A stretch of DNA of 64,000 nt, taken from assembly GCA_019843655.1 (NCBI GenBank), contig JACDQD010000102.1, positions 257,501 through 321,500 on the forward strand, written 5' to 3'. Source of the stretch: Lethocerus indicus. Its lineage: Eukaryota > Arthropoda > Insecta > Hemiptera > Belostomatidae. The translations under genes and the position numbers were made by a program. The notes beneath the pieces were generated by a model, which was given only the letters and a program-made list of their open reading frames with translations, was not told the DNA's origin and made no database searches. Shown piece after piece: positions 38,986 through 51,380 of this stretch (position 1 is its first letter; each line of letters opens with the position of its first letter).

Positions 38986-38997
38986 CACCTGCACCTG
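38986..38997 (+). promoter_or_regulatory. Two adjacent CACCTG E-boxes
   Basis: CACCTG is repeated back to back at 38986-38991 and 38992-38997. This is the E-box variant bound by Snail/Scratch-type zinc fingers and some bHLH factors. With no gene in sight the functional reading is weak. Confidence 0.25.
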
Positions 38998-40460
38998 CAG
39001 TGATTCCATGTTGGGCACTGAGTGTTTATGTGTGGGTGGGCGATATAAATATATTCTAAGAAATTTGAAATAATAATAATAGGAATTTGAAACGCCTATT
39101 AAGTTCCTTTCTTTTTAACTTAATGTAACTATTATCTTAATTGTAATTTCGGACTAGCAGTAATGAGAAAACACATAATAAACCTTCATGAGTTCTACAC
39201 AGTTATCCTTCGTACTTAAAAGCCCTTTCAAATGTGTATTTGAGAATAATACAGTGTGGATGCTTAAATTCATGCGCCGTCTCCTCGAGGACTATACCGA
39301 GCGGTGCTTAAAAGAGTTCATATCTGACTTAAGTGCACAGTTATACTGCCTTATTTTGCTGGTGAAATGGCACTCGGCTTCAGTCCAGATTACCCTGTAA
39401 AAGGGGGGTTTATAGTCGCTGAAACTATAAATCCCGATGTCCCTCCTGAATCTGATCGAAACTTAACTAGACGGAGTTTTAAATAGGGATCAGACGGGCT
39501 CCAACGTCACGAAGAACGTTTCGAGGTCGAATACAATTCGAAAAACCAGTATGAAATCTTATCCAGTGGCGGTGTAAAATCAAATGACAAGATAAGGGAT
39601 AAGTAGTCTCAATAAAAAATTATTTACAAATCTTGCACAAACCTCAATTACTGTATGGTGAAACATCCAAACTATTGAGCGGATAAGTTGCTTTAATTTC
39701 CCAACCGTCAAAAGTATACCTCACTTTTATAATTCTATTTACAGGTGAAAATTACAATTCTTTCATCCTTAAGTTATTTGGTATATTGGATCCTTACATC
39801 AGTAAGTATCTGAGAAAATTACACTCCGTGTAACCCCAGCGCTACAACACTGAGAGCTTGGTACACTGACAGAATGAAGTAGAAGAATATTATATAAAGT
39901 ACTAATGCTAATATTTTTCAATAAATAATGATTCAATTAGTGTTTTCATTAAATATTCAGGACATGACAAATGATGGTTCCCTTGTGGTAGAATGGAAAT
40001 CTTTCCTATCCTCTACAATACTGCCATTCGGATATACGCTTTTCCACTTTGGAGCATCACAAAGCGGGTAATAAGTCCTAATTTCCCGAAATAAGTCTGT
40101 CCCAGCTGCGAGGCATCTTATTTTTCCGACGCCCTAAATCCTCTTCCTTCCTATCGTCGTCTTTCCCCTTTGTTTTTTGACCTCGGACGTCTCGCTCCCG
40201 GGGTAAAACAGAAATAGAGAAAAGAGGGGGGACAAAAGGAGGAGAAACGACATTAAAGGGAAGGCTGAAAGCGACAAAGGCGGCCACCGTCAAACGATCT
40301 TGTCCAACTGAAGGCGAAAAAGAAAATAACCTGGCCGGTATTATCAATCCATGGCCGTAGACATAAAATTAAAGGTGTCTGCCCGGTGTTCATCCAGTTT
40401 GGACCGCCGCAATCATATTGAACACCGTCATTGCGAGCTTATAAAAGCAGGTTCCTGCTT

Positions 40461-40542
40461 CGGACCATCGCCAGTAGCGTTCTGTCAGTATGTGCATGTT
40501 GCTGATTCCCGAGAGGGGACTGAAGATCGCAAATATAATGTT
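40461..40542 (-). repeat. Possible eroded copy of the hammerhead-like inverted-repeat element
   Basis: On the minus strand ACTGACAGAACGCTACTG followed by GCGATGG resembles the piece at 57031-57070. About 20 bases further on the plus strand, CGAGAGGGGACTGAAGATCGC resembles the element's terminal repeat as it appears at 57108-57128 (GGAGACAGATCGC). Both pieces have the order and orientation expected of one old copy. Divergence is high, so chance cannot be excluded without a search. Confidence 0.3.
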
Positions 40543-42560
40543 AAACCATGTTGTATTTCCTCTCGCATACTTGTTATGTTATAGTGGGAAGTGAACATAT
40601 GTATAGTGATTAGAGGGAGAAACGGTAAAATAGAGCGGAGTGAATATGGAATAATTGCCGAGTTTCAATTATCCTTAATTTCGGTAAGTTAAAAACAATG
40701 CTATACAGCAAGCGCCTCACGTTTTAGCTTGTATAATGAAAGACACTGGATGAAGTGATGAAAAGTAGACAGCGACTAGTATAATAGACACATTCTCAGC
40801 TCGTGTGTGTGAAGTTGGCCGAAAAAAAATATAAGCCCGAAATCTTGGGGATTTATTTTTCGCCTGAATGTCGGCTTGATTACAATACCGAATCGAATTA
40901 GGCCGGGGTCGGTGGCTCCGGCAGTCTCCTCGGCCCTCCTCGTAAAATGGCGACGTCAGGTATAATTCAATTTGAATCATCTAAACTTCCCCTGTCAGCT
41001 CAGCGAAGAAAAAATTCCCCCGCGGGGCCCGGCACAGCCCCCGATCCGGTCACAGAGACCGGGGTTAAAAATGACAGCCGAGGGAAATATTTTCGGCTGA
41101 CCGAGAGTGCCACTTACAATTTTCCAGATTTCCACAACGTTATATATCATGTAGAGGTTTTACCACTTATTTGTACATAACTTTATAAATTTGATTCGTT
41201 CAAACAATCCTCTAATTCATATCATATTAATGAAAATAAAACATTGATGTATCATCGATATAATTGTTTTCCACCAATAATAAAATGGAAATGCTTCCCT
41301 TTTAAAAATAGTGGCGGGGCAAATATTATTCTTAAGTCAAATTACCCCAACGTTTACCTTTCGGGCTTCTGATCATTGTTAAAAGTATTTTGAAATTGGA
41401 GTGGTTTTCAGTTTCATCATGTCCGTTTGGACCCAGACATGAGACCCCTGTTTTATGTATATAATTTTACTGGAACAACACGAAATGATATTGTATCACG
41501 CAATTTCGCTTGTTTGGCTTAAACCGCTTGGGATTCATTTCAAGGTGGTGAGAAGCGAACATCCTACATTTTAAGTTATTGTCCATGCTCTAATATAATT
41601 TTTTTTATAGATTTTCCCGTCGAATACGGCGTTTTCTCCTTTTTGTCTGTATTGCAGGTCCAGTAGCGAATATTGAGTTGAGACGGGTACGTGAGATTAT
41701 CGACTGTTGTACCCGCGAATGTTCGGCACAGTTTTGCAGATCGTAAACTGGAGATAATTGATTCACGGGCGGTCAGGATGCTCTCCCCGTCCAGGGACCG
41801 CTGACATAACCTCCGGTGTTGATAGAGGGCCGACCCAAGAGGGGGACTGAAAGTTTTACACCGCTAAGGTTAAGTACCCGGCCCCCAACTTTCTCCCGGC
41901 ATCAATCCTCACCCCATCGCCCATCCTACTGTCCATTATGTGCAAACTACCCCGTATTATGGTCAGTTTTTTTCTGTCTCCATGGCTCTTCGAAAGATAC
42001 GATGGGAAGTAGTGTCAGTTTGGGAAGTTTACATCGCGATCCGACTAATCATTATGGCCAAGAAAATAATTACAGCAAAACACGGAAATTGTGTAGGCGT
42101 ATATGCGGAAAAGCTATCATTGAAATATTAAGGAAATGGACTGCTTTCAGATAAAGGCTAGAATTACAATACGCGATTCTGAAGAAAAAGAACCCTACCT
42201 ACGATGACGTAAATTGAGATGTTTTCTATCTAATAATACTAATACCTGCAGTGATAATGAGCATTCACATATATGTCCTTAATTCAAATTAAATATGAAA
42301 AGTAAAGAGCATCGATGGAAAAATTGAATGCACAAAGAAATAATTTTATTAGTCCAGTTTGTCAGCCATTACTGGTTTACATATAGAGTTATCTTGGTTG
42401 TTGATGGTACATGTTAATCTACAAGAAATGCACATAATGTATTGGGTAAGAGTCATACAACCAGTTTGTGATGGGTTTAATGGATGGATCACAAATACTG
42501 TCCGCGGTTGGCTACAGAAAATAAGAGAGATGGGTCTTTCATGGTACCGTTTTATACTCC

Positions 42561-42579
42561 GCGCCGGTATCGCCGGCGC
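42561..42579. other. GC-rich perfect 7 bp hairpin
   Basis: GCGCCGG, loop TATCG, CCGGCGC. It stands out in moderately AT-rich DNA. No U-tract follows on either strand. Confidence 0.55.
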
Positions 42580-45212
42580 AGAGCCGAGGGGCAAATACAC
42601 TCAGCGTTGGTGGATTCCTGGGAGTTTTGAAAAAGCAATGGGAGATTACATTAAGCTTTTAACCTTATATTGTCCCTGCTCCGCCTACGTGGGAGGGGGG
42701 GGTTGGCATTTCCCAGTGAATAGTCAATAAAACAGCGAGTAAAATTGTTTACTGCGCCTCGTTTTGCCCGCGGCGGAAATAAAGTCGATTCAAATAAAAC
42801 GTTGATTGTGCCCCAGAGGGTGGGGGAAAATGCCCACCGGTATTTTCTTATGATTCAATCCCAGCGATTGTCATTTCTGCTACACGCAAATTAATATATC
42901 ACTCAATACCCCCTGAAACTGCAATCAAATAATTTATTGTATGGCACACATAAAGAACCGCATTATATAGTAATATGAATCTAATAAATGTTTTGTTGTC
43001 TTATAAACTGTTGCAATAAGACAGACCTTGATTTGTGTTTAGCTCTGAAATAACATTATGGGTTCGAGTATACTTTTCCCATCTCCGTATCGAAATAATA
43101 AATCAACTCACTCATCCTTGAAACCAACTCCCGATAACATTTTGCATGTATTTTGTAACAAGAATTTGATTTTTATCATTCTCTAACCTCATGTCACTTG
43201 GTGGACGCCGCAACGCCCGAACCGATATTGTAACATTCGAAACTAATATATTTCTGGAATAATACAATGAAACACATTTCCTCGTGTTCTTCGAACCGTT
43301 ATCACACTGCTGATTTTCAGATATATAAATGTAAACCTGCTTTACGTCAGGTTATGTGTAGTTTTGTAGTTTACTGCGAGCCTTGTTAGGGGGTAAACGG
43401 CGCAACGGCACTCGAGGTTAGGTTTGCACTCGGTTGATTTCTTTTCGCGTTCCGGCTAGCGCCGTGAAAGACAGAGCGGCAATCGGCCAACGACAAATTC
43501 CCTTTCTTTGGAGTCGAACGCCTTTCGACGGCCGATTCCGTTTTTAGAGCTCCTTTGCGAACAAAGGCCCGGGGACTAGAGAAGTAGGTACGGGGCGCCT
43601 GTGATGCCCGCGCGCCGTCATCAGTAACAGTCCTTCTGTTGTGTGTACTTTCGGCCCGGCGCCGGTCTTTGTCGGCGGCATAAAAGCCCTATAAGCGGAT
43701 GGGAACTTTGACTCTCCCGTGTTTGCGAAATAATGCAGAGAAACAGTTGGGGCAGGTTCACACTTTTAGTGCTACTCTTTCCTAAGACAATGACTTCCAT
43801 TCATTCTCCCGCTGTAAACACTAAATCGAATGAATAGTGTTTTCATAAATTTTGTATAAAAGAAATAATAATTACTATTAAATTATGTCGGTGGCTATAA
43901 TTATTAATTAACTAGAACTCGATTGTAGTTAAGCGTAACTGTACAATATTGAATTTTACCAACATCAATAAAATTAAGATTAAATTGAAATTCATTACAT
44001 ATATTTCCTCCGTTAATATCGCACTAAAGGATATATAGGATATAAAACAAAATATAGGATATTTCTTTTAACTTACATATTTTCGTCACTTATATCCATC
44101 GTCTAACACGCAAAAATATTTCAAAAATTAATATGTAGAGCATTTGTAGAAATGTACTTACATTTATAATAATTGTGCTCTAGGATTGGGGAATACATCT
44201 GTCTCTTTTCTGCGGTAACGGACTTCCGGGATCGCTCAAAAGGCGCCCGGCTCCACTATTGGATTCAAATGGCACGGGCCGACCGCCCTGAGAAACAAAT
44301 GGGGAACAATGGTCCCGCAGGAATACTTGTACTCACAGGGGCTTCCTTGTCGGCGGCCTCCCTGTGTCCGGTAGCGGCGATCGTATCTGGGGCCAGGTAG
44401 GGCGGCGTTTGAGAAAGTTCAGCCGCCCCAACTTTCGCCCGTGGGGGCGGCAGGAAGTCCGAACGCCCCGCATGTCCCGCCATTTGTCTCGATACCGGAC
44501 CGGCCACCCCCAACGACATTTGTCCTGTCGTCGTCGGAACTTCACCCTCGCCGGGAAACTTCCGGCCCCGTTTTGTAAAGTGCCGTCCTTACGGTCTTCC
44601 GTTTTATGTAAGATAACGCTGTATAACTGCGCTTAATCGCTAGCGCCTGCTATAGACCTTGTGCATGAAGTTCTCTTATAAGCGAAAATACCATGAACAA
44701 TCCATACTAAAATGTAAAAAGTCGGAAGTTTGATTTGTGGACGTATTGTCCTATATTTATTTCCTTGCAATGATGCTCAACCTTCTTGACGGTTAGTGAG
44801 GTTATTTTTATCGGACAACATTTGCGGTAAATAACTCGAAAGCCGAGAACGCACCATAAATCTTCGGAATAACACCCCCGAATAGGACAGTTTTATGCTT
44901 CGAAAGGCCCTGAGTCAGAATGGGATGAGGGATTCTGTTTTCAGATATACGGAACCGCTTGAATTTACGTTCTTTTACGGCCGTACGGCTCCTCTAACGG
45001 AACCGGCAACGGGCTGTGTGATGAACTGAGCCGGTCTGCGGTAATGCCCGACCACCCCCACACTAGTGGCAGAGTCGGTGACTGGCTCTGTCTCACTCTC
45101 ACACATCAGAGCGCTCGGTTTCCCTCTTCTTCCTCCTCCTCCCGGTGGCTGCCCCCATTGTTTTGGTTCGGGAGCCGCCTGACCAACTATAAACACATAC
45201 TTGGCGGTGGGT

Positions 45213-45230
45213 GGGCTGGCTGGCTGGCTG
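45213..45230 (+). repeat. (GGCT)n short tandem repeat
   Basis: About four GGCT units in a GC-rich island, too short to be very variable. Confidence 0.7.
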
Positions 45231-47204
45231 TAATCCGGCATTTAAGGCCGTAAGGCATTTGGCCGGGTTCCCGGCTCACTCCGCAGAGAAGGGCTATACT
45301 ATACATCCGGCGCTAGTTGCGGAACTAACTCGGATTTATGACAATAATGGAATAGTTGAAAGTCGGAACTTGTAAATCCCCCCGTTTGAAACTCGAGTCG
45401 CTCCACCCGTTTGCTGGAAGTCTCAAACAAGTGAATACACCGAGTGGATTTTAGGACACTTTGAAGACCGACCACTCTATTACACATTTAGATTTATTTA
45501 TATGTGCATGTATAAATTATATCTATAAATTTGAATTAATTGTGGTAATGATACCTGTACTTCAAATATTTTGTATGTATAGTCATGAAGAAAAATATAT
45601 AAATCTACATTTAATTGCTGGATAAGAATAGCAGTATCATTCTCGATGAGTAATACCAGTCAGGTTCTGCTTACCGTGGGATGAGAATTTTAGCAGTAAT
45701 ATTATATATACATTCCCACATTACATGACATATATATTAGTAGTATTTAAGAGGAATGATAGGGTTACCTTCTAGAGTTTGCAATATCATAACGCCTGAC
45801 GGTATGTGAATGGAAAAAACAAATTCCAAGATTTTTTTTCCAAGTTATATATGAAGTCTTCTGTTCTTACAGAACAATGAATACACAAAATGCAGAAGAG
45901 GAATGCATTTTATTCATTTCGCCGATATTTTCTCTTTCGTCCCGCTGACCGTTTGCTTTATACGGTAGAACGGGAAATTTCAGATTAAGCGATCGAAGGG
46001 ACGATGTTGCGAGAGAAGAAGCAGTGTCGGTAGTAAACTGATCGACTTTCCAACACTATCAACTAATATTTCATATTGAAACCTGGAGGGGTAAGTCTCT
46101 CCCGTAGTGCCGAAGTTGCTGTTAAAGTGGCCTAACCGAACTGAACTAATGCTATAAATAGGGTGAGGTTACCTTGCGGATGGTAGTTCACGAAAATAAA
46201 TATACAAATCCGACAGAGAAAGCATCAAACGCTTTTTAATGAAATCACTCGATGTATGTTATTAGGCTATTTTCAGTTTATAAAAATTCTGTGTATCTGA
46301 TCAATAGGTTCTAGTAAACATTTCAGTACGAGCGTGTCGGGCACAACTAGGAACTGTAGATTCGGTAGATTGCGAAATTTGAAACGGTGTTTTAACACAG
46401 GTCCGTTTTAAGTCCGCCCCTCAGTCGGCCTATAATCAACATTTCATGCCGTAGCGATGCACCGCCTCTCAAATATTAATTGCCGTTAATTAATTACCGG
46501 CGATAATAATTAGTGAGCCTAACAAGTGGCGGGGACCGCGCTGTTGTTTCCATCCGTCCCCCCGCCAAACCCCCCAGCCACACCATCACCCGCCAATATC
46601 CGGTTGCTTCTGGCGACCAATTAATCGTCGCAATTTTCATCCGCGGACGCGATTCAGTCCATTCGATCGATCCATGAAGGGATTAATCCGACCGTATTGG
46701 CCGCAGCGACAGGGTAGATGGAAACGATGAAAGGCGAAGGTTCGCGTGGAGAAACGAGCGGCAAGAGTGAAACCTAGTTGAAGAAGAACAAATTAGTTCA
46801 GAATTTAAGGATATATAGAATGAGTCGCCGGGCTTTTGTTGAGAAAAAACGTTCCCAGAAAAGATAATGAACGAAAAACCCCACAAAAAAACGCCTGGGC
46901 CATGAAGGGCCCACCACCAACGTACGGCGCCCGTGCTCTTACCAAATTTACTGAAGTACTGCAGTCATCCTAGAAGCCAATACATACGAGTAGGGCTGTA
47001 TGCATGTATAGATACATTTGATATACATATATTACAGTCATAGAATTCGAAAAAACTTCAAATAATTGAATTTGTTTTAATTTTTCACGGTTTTCAGCCT
47101 CAATTTTCGACAATTTCCCAAACCTGCTGCCCCGTCAATTAGCGCCTTGGGCTATATTTTGAAACTCGGATACTTGGAACTGGGCTTTATTTACATTGAA
47201 CTTA

Positions 47205-47236
47205 GGGAGAGTGAGGGAGGGAGAGAGAGAGAGAGA
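47205..47236 (+). repeat. GA-rich microsatellite
   Basis: Imperfect GAGTGAGGGAGG, then (GA)8. Confidence 0.8.
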
Positions 47237-47844
47237 TTCCTCCCCCTCTCCCCCGCGCCAGAACACTCTACAATGGCCAATTCCCCGGGTCCTAATTTCT
47301 ATTCCATTTGACGGTTCCGTTTGTTCAGTCGGATTGGAATTGTTCAAAAAGTGTTTGAACCTTTTTTGTTTACCCTTACCTTTCCGAATCATTATTCAAA
47401 TGGGGCCCCGGTGTCTGAGCGCGGTGGGGGTGTGGGGGGGTTCTTTAAAATTGGTTTCCGAAGTTTATTTTTTGGGCAGTATAGTTTTATTTCTTTTTTT
47501 TATCACGAAGTCCTAATTGCGAATTAAATGCGGCCCGGTTTCCGGCCTACCCAAATGGATTTTATATTGCTTCTGTCCCGAGCGATACCGGCTTGAGTTC
47601 CAAGCCTCCTTCTGCATAAGCATTAATAAATACAGATCGTTTATAATCGCGTCCTTACATCCTACTATCGATAATTCAGTAATAGATTAATGCCTGTTGT
47701 GTTTTTGATCCCCTTGCAAGTACCTTTCGAGAGAAAACGCTACCAAGTCCACATTTCGATACAAACGGGTGTCCTGATTCAACTATGTAGCAATACTTTA
47801 CAGCAGTAATTTACCAGCACATATTTTTTTACGTCTTTTTCAAG

Positions 47845-47866
47845 AGTGTAATTTCAGGATTACACT
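47845..47866. other. Perfect 8 bp hairpin
   Basis: AGTGTAAT, loop TTCAGG, ATTACACT. No associated gene or terminator signature. Confidence 0.55.
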
Positions 47867-49142
47867 ACTTTCAATTAATTCTATAATAATTTTAGTTATA
47901 ACTTTGATACTATAATAATAATTAGTATTATAACACAATAGAACTGCAAATTTAATTCCCCGATAAAAATGTAAACATTGCGTTTACGTTGCAATTTGCT
48001 TACACGCAAACGCTCGCAAATTAGCCCAAGAAATATTCAGTTATTATAATCTGTGTTTTTTTTCTGTACCATCTCCCAATAACAATATTTTGGTTTTATG
48101 TTTATAAACTTTTAGATGTAAAATTAATACCTTTAAATTCCCCTACAAAGTTCTCCTCTATTTTCGACTATGCCGTCTTTAAGCACTACTTGGATGCCTT
48201 TAAGGATTCGAGAATTGAGTTTGCGACAATCAACAGGCAGTAACAGATGGAAGATTTTACAATTGGCCTCTTGTTTTACAAGGGACTGCGGTATGGAACT
48301 TGTCCAAGAATCGGTCGCGAAATTGAGTCGGGGAAGAATAAACAGGATTCCACGCTTTGTCGCACTCAATCGAATTTTTAGCACCCGTCGCGCTGTATTA
48401 AGCAAGTTACGAGGCGACATAAAATTGTCCTCTTCTACTTTGAATTTAATACGTTTCAATCCCAAAGGAATGAATGTAGGGTAAAGCTATTCTGAGTGTA
48501 GGCAAAGCATCGTTCAGGACTAACTAAAAACGTCTGTATAGTTAATGTTTTTCTACCTAATTGGCTATGCAGTAGTTTTTGTATTAAGGACATTCATTAA
48601 CGTATACGAATATTCAGTTCATTAATACGACTCATTGTTAATGATGCCATACTTTGCTCAACTATTTTTGATAAAATAATGTGTACTGGAATTAAGTATT
48701 TTTAAAAAGAATCGTTTTAATTTTAAAATTTAATTCCCTTCGTTTCAGTCAGTTGGAACCATAAAAGAATATGTTATACCGTAGCGACAAAATGCAAAAT
48801 TTCAAGTAATCCTACAATAACACGAAAGTGGGAAGATGTTATAGGCAAAATCGGTTAGTTTCTCACTACGGCTTTACTCCGAGGCCTGGGCCGTTGTAAT
48901 TTATTATGCATCGCGTTTTAAGATAGGAGCCGCGCCGTGTGGTAGGGACTTTGCCGTGTTTTTGAGCAATAAAGGAGACATATTGCAGCCTCTAAGTGCG
49001 CTTTGTGCCCTCGGCCTAATGATGCATTATTGCCTTTTCCCCTCGCTCTCTCCTCTCGGCTTTACGTGGAAGCGCTTCCCTACCCTACCGACCGAATCGG
49101 GTAGGCAAGTCGGGCGACCTTCAATTTGTAGAAGGTCTCATT

Positions 49143-49157
49143 AAAAAAAAAAAAAAA
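49143..49157 (+). repeat. Poly-A run (A15)
   Basis: Fifteen A residues, then TAAAATG. No retroposon body or polyadenylation signal is recognised immediately upstream. Confidence 0.9.
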
Positions 49158-49247
49158 TAAAATGCTGTTCCCTTTAAGGGTGAATAAGTTCTTTCTCGAT
49201 ACCGACAATACCGGGTATTTCGCCGAGTGGCTAATAGAGCCGACAGT

Positions 49248-49257
49248 CCCCCCCCCC
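49248..49257. repeat. Poly-C run (C10)
   Basis: Ten consecutive C residues about 90 bases past the A15 run. Confidence 0.9.
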
Positions 49258-50271
49258 AATTATACCGAGACATTATAGGTATTGGATTTTCTCCTTAGGT
49301 ATTTTCTATTTCTGTTTGTGAGCACGAGTGAACGAAAGGAACGAAAAGTATTCTTCATAATGGCCCTGTCCGTATACTATTTTTATTTTCAATTCATCCC
49401 TTTCGGCGTTTGTGCCCTAGCTAGTCGTCCCCTCGTTAATTCTGTTTTCAACGCACGCTGAAAAATGAGGCAGAAAATCAAACGCGCGTTGCCGTTCCTA
49501 AAATCGTCTTCTGATATATCCTAATTATTCGTGTCGCTGTTTCTAATATATATTCTTTTCGTCTGTAATGTGGAGTCTGTCCCACAATTTGGAGCGGGCC
49601 CCCAGCCCCGACCGATCAATTCCGAAACTGGGGATCGCTTGCGGCAATATAAATTACTTACGGCACGCCGTCGAAAATCGTCCCGGATCATCCTGTCTTT
49701 CCGAATAAAACGGGTCCGTGTCGCATTGGAGGGTACGATATTGGCGGCGGGATGAGTCAGTTTGGGGCTTGTGGGGATGGACCATGGGAAACGGCGCCAC
49801 TAATCCCCGCCTAAGCGTGGGGGGGAGTGAGGAACACTGACCCTCAAAAATAGTTTCGGTTGGGGTTTTACAGTATTTATTAAATCTCCGAAACCAGTCG
49901 GTTTCACCGCTCTGTTAGTTTTAGACCCCAGGGACACGCAATCGTATGGAATACTGATGATAATAAACATTTTACGAAACAAATATTTATAATGCATAAT
50001 AGCTTTGATTACTATATTTCGCATTAATAAATAATACAAATCCAACCTTTTTTTCCTGTTAATACATTGTATGGAACCAATGTATCTTATTAAAATGAGA
50101 AATCAATATGTAACAGATTTATTGAACTAAGTCTTTTCCTATTAAACAATAGAACGTTCTAAATAGAGAGAGAATATATTTAATTTATGTAGAAATGTAT
50201 TTTTATATAGTATATGGTTTTTTAGAATACCGACAAAGCGATATTTCATATTTGACGAATCATTGCCAAAG

Positions 50272-50500
50272 TTATTTAGGTTTACTGTAGATTTTGTGTG
50301 TTTCTGTCTCCTCTCGCTGTGACAGTACAAGTGACAGTGACAGTGTAGTGAGGATGCCCAAAAAACATCCAAAGTGCCAAAACAGCCGAAGCCGTTCTAG
50401 CAAAAGACCAAACCAGCGAGATGAGACAGAAACACGCTTAATCTACGGTATTCCAACCCCTCGCAGACCACAAAACAGGTATTCTAAATTATTTAGGTTT
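50272..50500 (+). mobile_element. Short inverted-repeat element, copy 1 (deleted), with 12 bp flanking duplication
   Basis: The body (50284-50488, 205 bp) carries terminal inverted repeats GTAGATT...CTCGCTG at 50287-50319 and 50414-50446, matching at 29 of 33 positions. Outside the right repeat is a 42 bp tail (50447-50488) matching copy 2 at 39 of 42 positions and ending GGTATTCTAAA. The centre contains (GTGACA) units. TTATTTAGGTTT is repeated exactly at 50272-50283 and 50489-50500, as expected of a target-site duplication. Relative to copy 2, most of the left arm and the CTGAAGATGGTGAG part of the right arm are missing. No protein is encoded, so it must have moved using another element's enzymes. 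Whether it is a MITE, a SINE-like element or a Penelope-linked sequence is unresolved. Confidence 0.65.
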
Positions 50501-50628
50501 TTCCTCTATATTTTAGAAGGTCTCACACTAGACAGATAACTTGAAGTCGAACACGGCCAGATTAGACGCAGTTAGTGCCGGACAAGGGCAACGCAATGAC
50601 ACTCGGCACTGAGAGAGTCCGGGTCACT

Positions 50629-50629
<1 letters not shown>

Positions 50630-50713
<84 letters not shown>
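50630..50713 (+). repeat. (GA)42 microsatellite
   Basis: 84 bp of uninterrupted GA, the longest pure dinucleotide array in the window, starting about 130 bp from the end of inverted-repeat element copy 1. Confidence 0.97.
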
Positions 50714-50716
<3 letters not shown>

Positions 50717-50840
50717 TGTCGCACATAAAACCGGCCGGTAATTACAAAACGCGGTCCAGCAGTTGCTTAAAGCGCTGCCGAGTCCGAGGAAGATTGGCCC
50801 CGAGTGGGAAAGAGATGAGACGACGGTCTCTCGCCGAGTG

Positions 50841-50878
50841 AGAGAAAGAGAGAGACAGAGTGAGAGATAGTGAGAAGG
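50841..50878 (+). repeat. Imperfect GA-rich tract
   Basis: AGAGAAAGAGAGAGACAGAG-like purine sequence. Probably a decayed extension of the same array type. Confidence 0.75.
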
Positions 50879-51316
50879 GGGACCCGGGACCAAAGCCCCG
50901 TGATTAACTCTGGCCACGAGCCGCCGATTAGGCCGTCAGAATTCCTCCCATCGGATTAGTACTCCAACAATACGGGCCTCACTTTTATAATTGCGCCTGG
51001 ATTTCACTTGGCTTTCTAATTTTTAATGTTTTTATCGCCCACCAAGATCTTCGGGTTTTTATACCTTCAATTAAGCGAACAGAACATTTTAGTTTAATTG
51101 AAGTCTACGGAGATTTCTGAGATGTTAACATTCTGTTATAATTACCTCCATATTTTTCAATTGGATAATTTAATGTAGAAATAATCTATTTGATTCCTCG
51201 AATTTACGGAAAAAGCAACCCTAAGAATGATTAATTAGATATTTTACTTGAATCTTTTGATACTTTTACGTTTTATTTGAATTAAACGCTACTGTAAATT
51301 GATGAACTTAATAACA

Positions 51317-51318
<2 letters not shown>

Positions 51319-51376
<58 letters not shown>
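51319..51376. repeat. (AT)29 microsatellite
   Basis: 58 bp of pure AT followed by GTATACACACA, suggesting an older AT/AC compound array. Confidence 0.97.

Positions 51377-51380
<4 letters not shown>

Larger units (their letters stand above)
32282..40460. other. Gene-free mosaic DNA
   Basis: AT-rich DNA with GC islands at about 34610-34960, 35010-35140, 35750-36110, 36500-36740, 37450-37790 and 38200-38440. Frames of 60-125 codons at 33490-33840, 37195-37449, 37830-38195 and 38028-38405 show no known domain. The frame at 37195 runs up to a donor-like GTAAGTGAG at 37442 but lacks a good acceptor. Small repeats and hairpins are listed separately. Confidence 0.5.
40546..50271. other. Gene-free mosaic DNA
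   Basis: GC islands at about 43400-43720, 44220-44600, 44980-45290, 46530-46700, 47210-47440, 48890-49130 and 49570-49860; AT-rich between. Overlapping frames of 60-123 codons (for example 41816-42154, 42359-42730 and 48133-48484) show no known domain. Acceptor-like sites at 41657 (long pyrimidine tract, GCAG) and 47097 (TTTTCAG) lack a convincing downstream exon. Small repeats and hairpins are listed separately. Confidence 0.5.
50501..51318. other. GA-rich and GC-rich DNA, then AT-rich DNA
   Basis: Contains the (GA)42 array and a second GA-rich tract, then a GC-rich piece to about 50950 and AT-rich DNA. Frames across the array are Arg/Glu or Leu/Ser low-complexity and are not genes. Confidence 0.6.

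Noticed and set aside
41631..41690. Acceptor at 41657 and GTACGTGAG donor at 41687 enclosing 29 nt
   Set aside because: A 29 nt exon with no recognised protein and no neighbours is not supportable.
33571..42000. TTTCTGTCTCC strings at about 33574 and 41968 resembling the element's terminal repeat
   Set aside because: Eleven or twelve bases only. The piece at 41968 has faint further similarity, but not enough to call a copy.
50294..50539. Frames at 50294-50539 and 55999-56193 sharing a KRPNQR-ETET-type peptide
   Set aside because: The peptide similarity follows from the shared repeat DNA. The frame shifts into unrelated sequence beyond the element in each copy.
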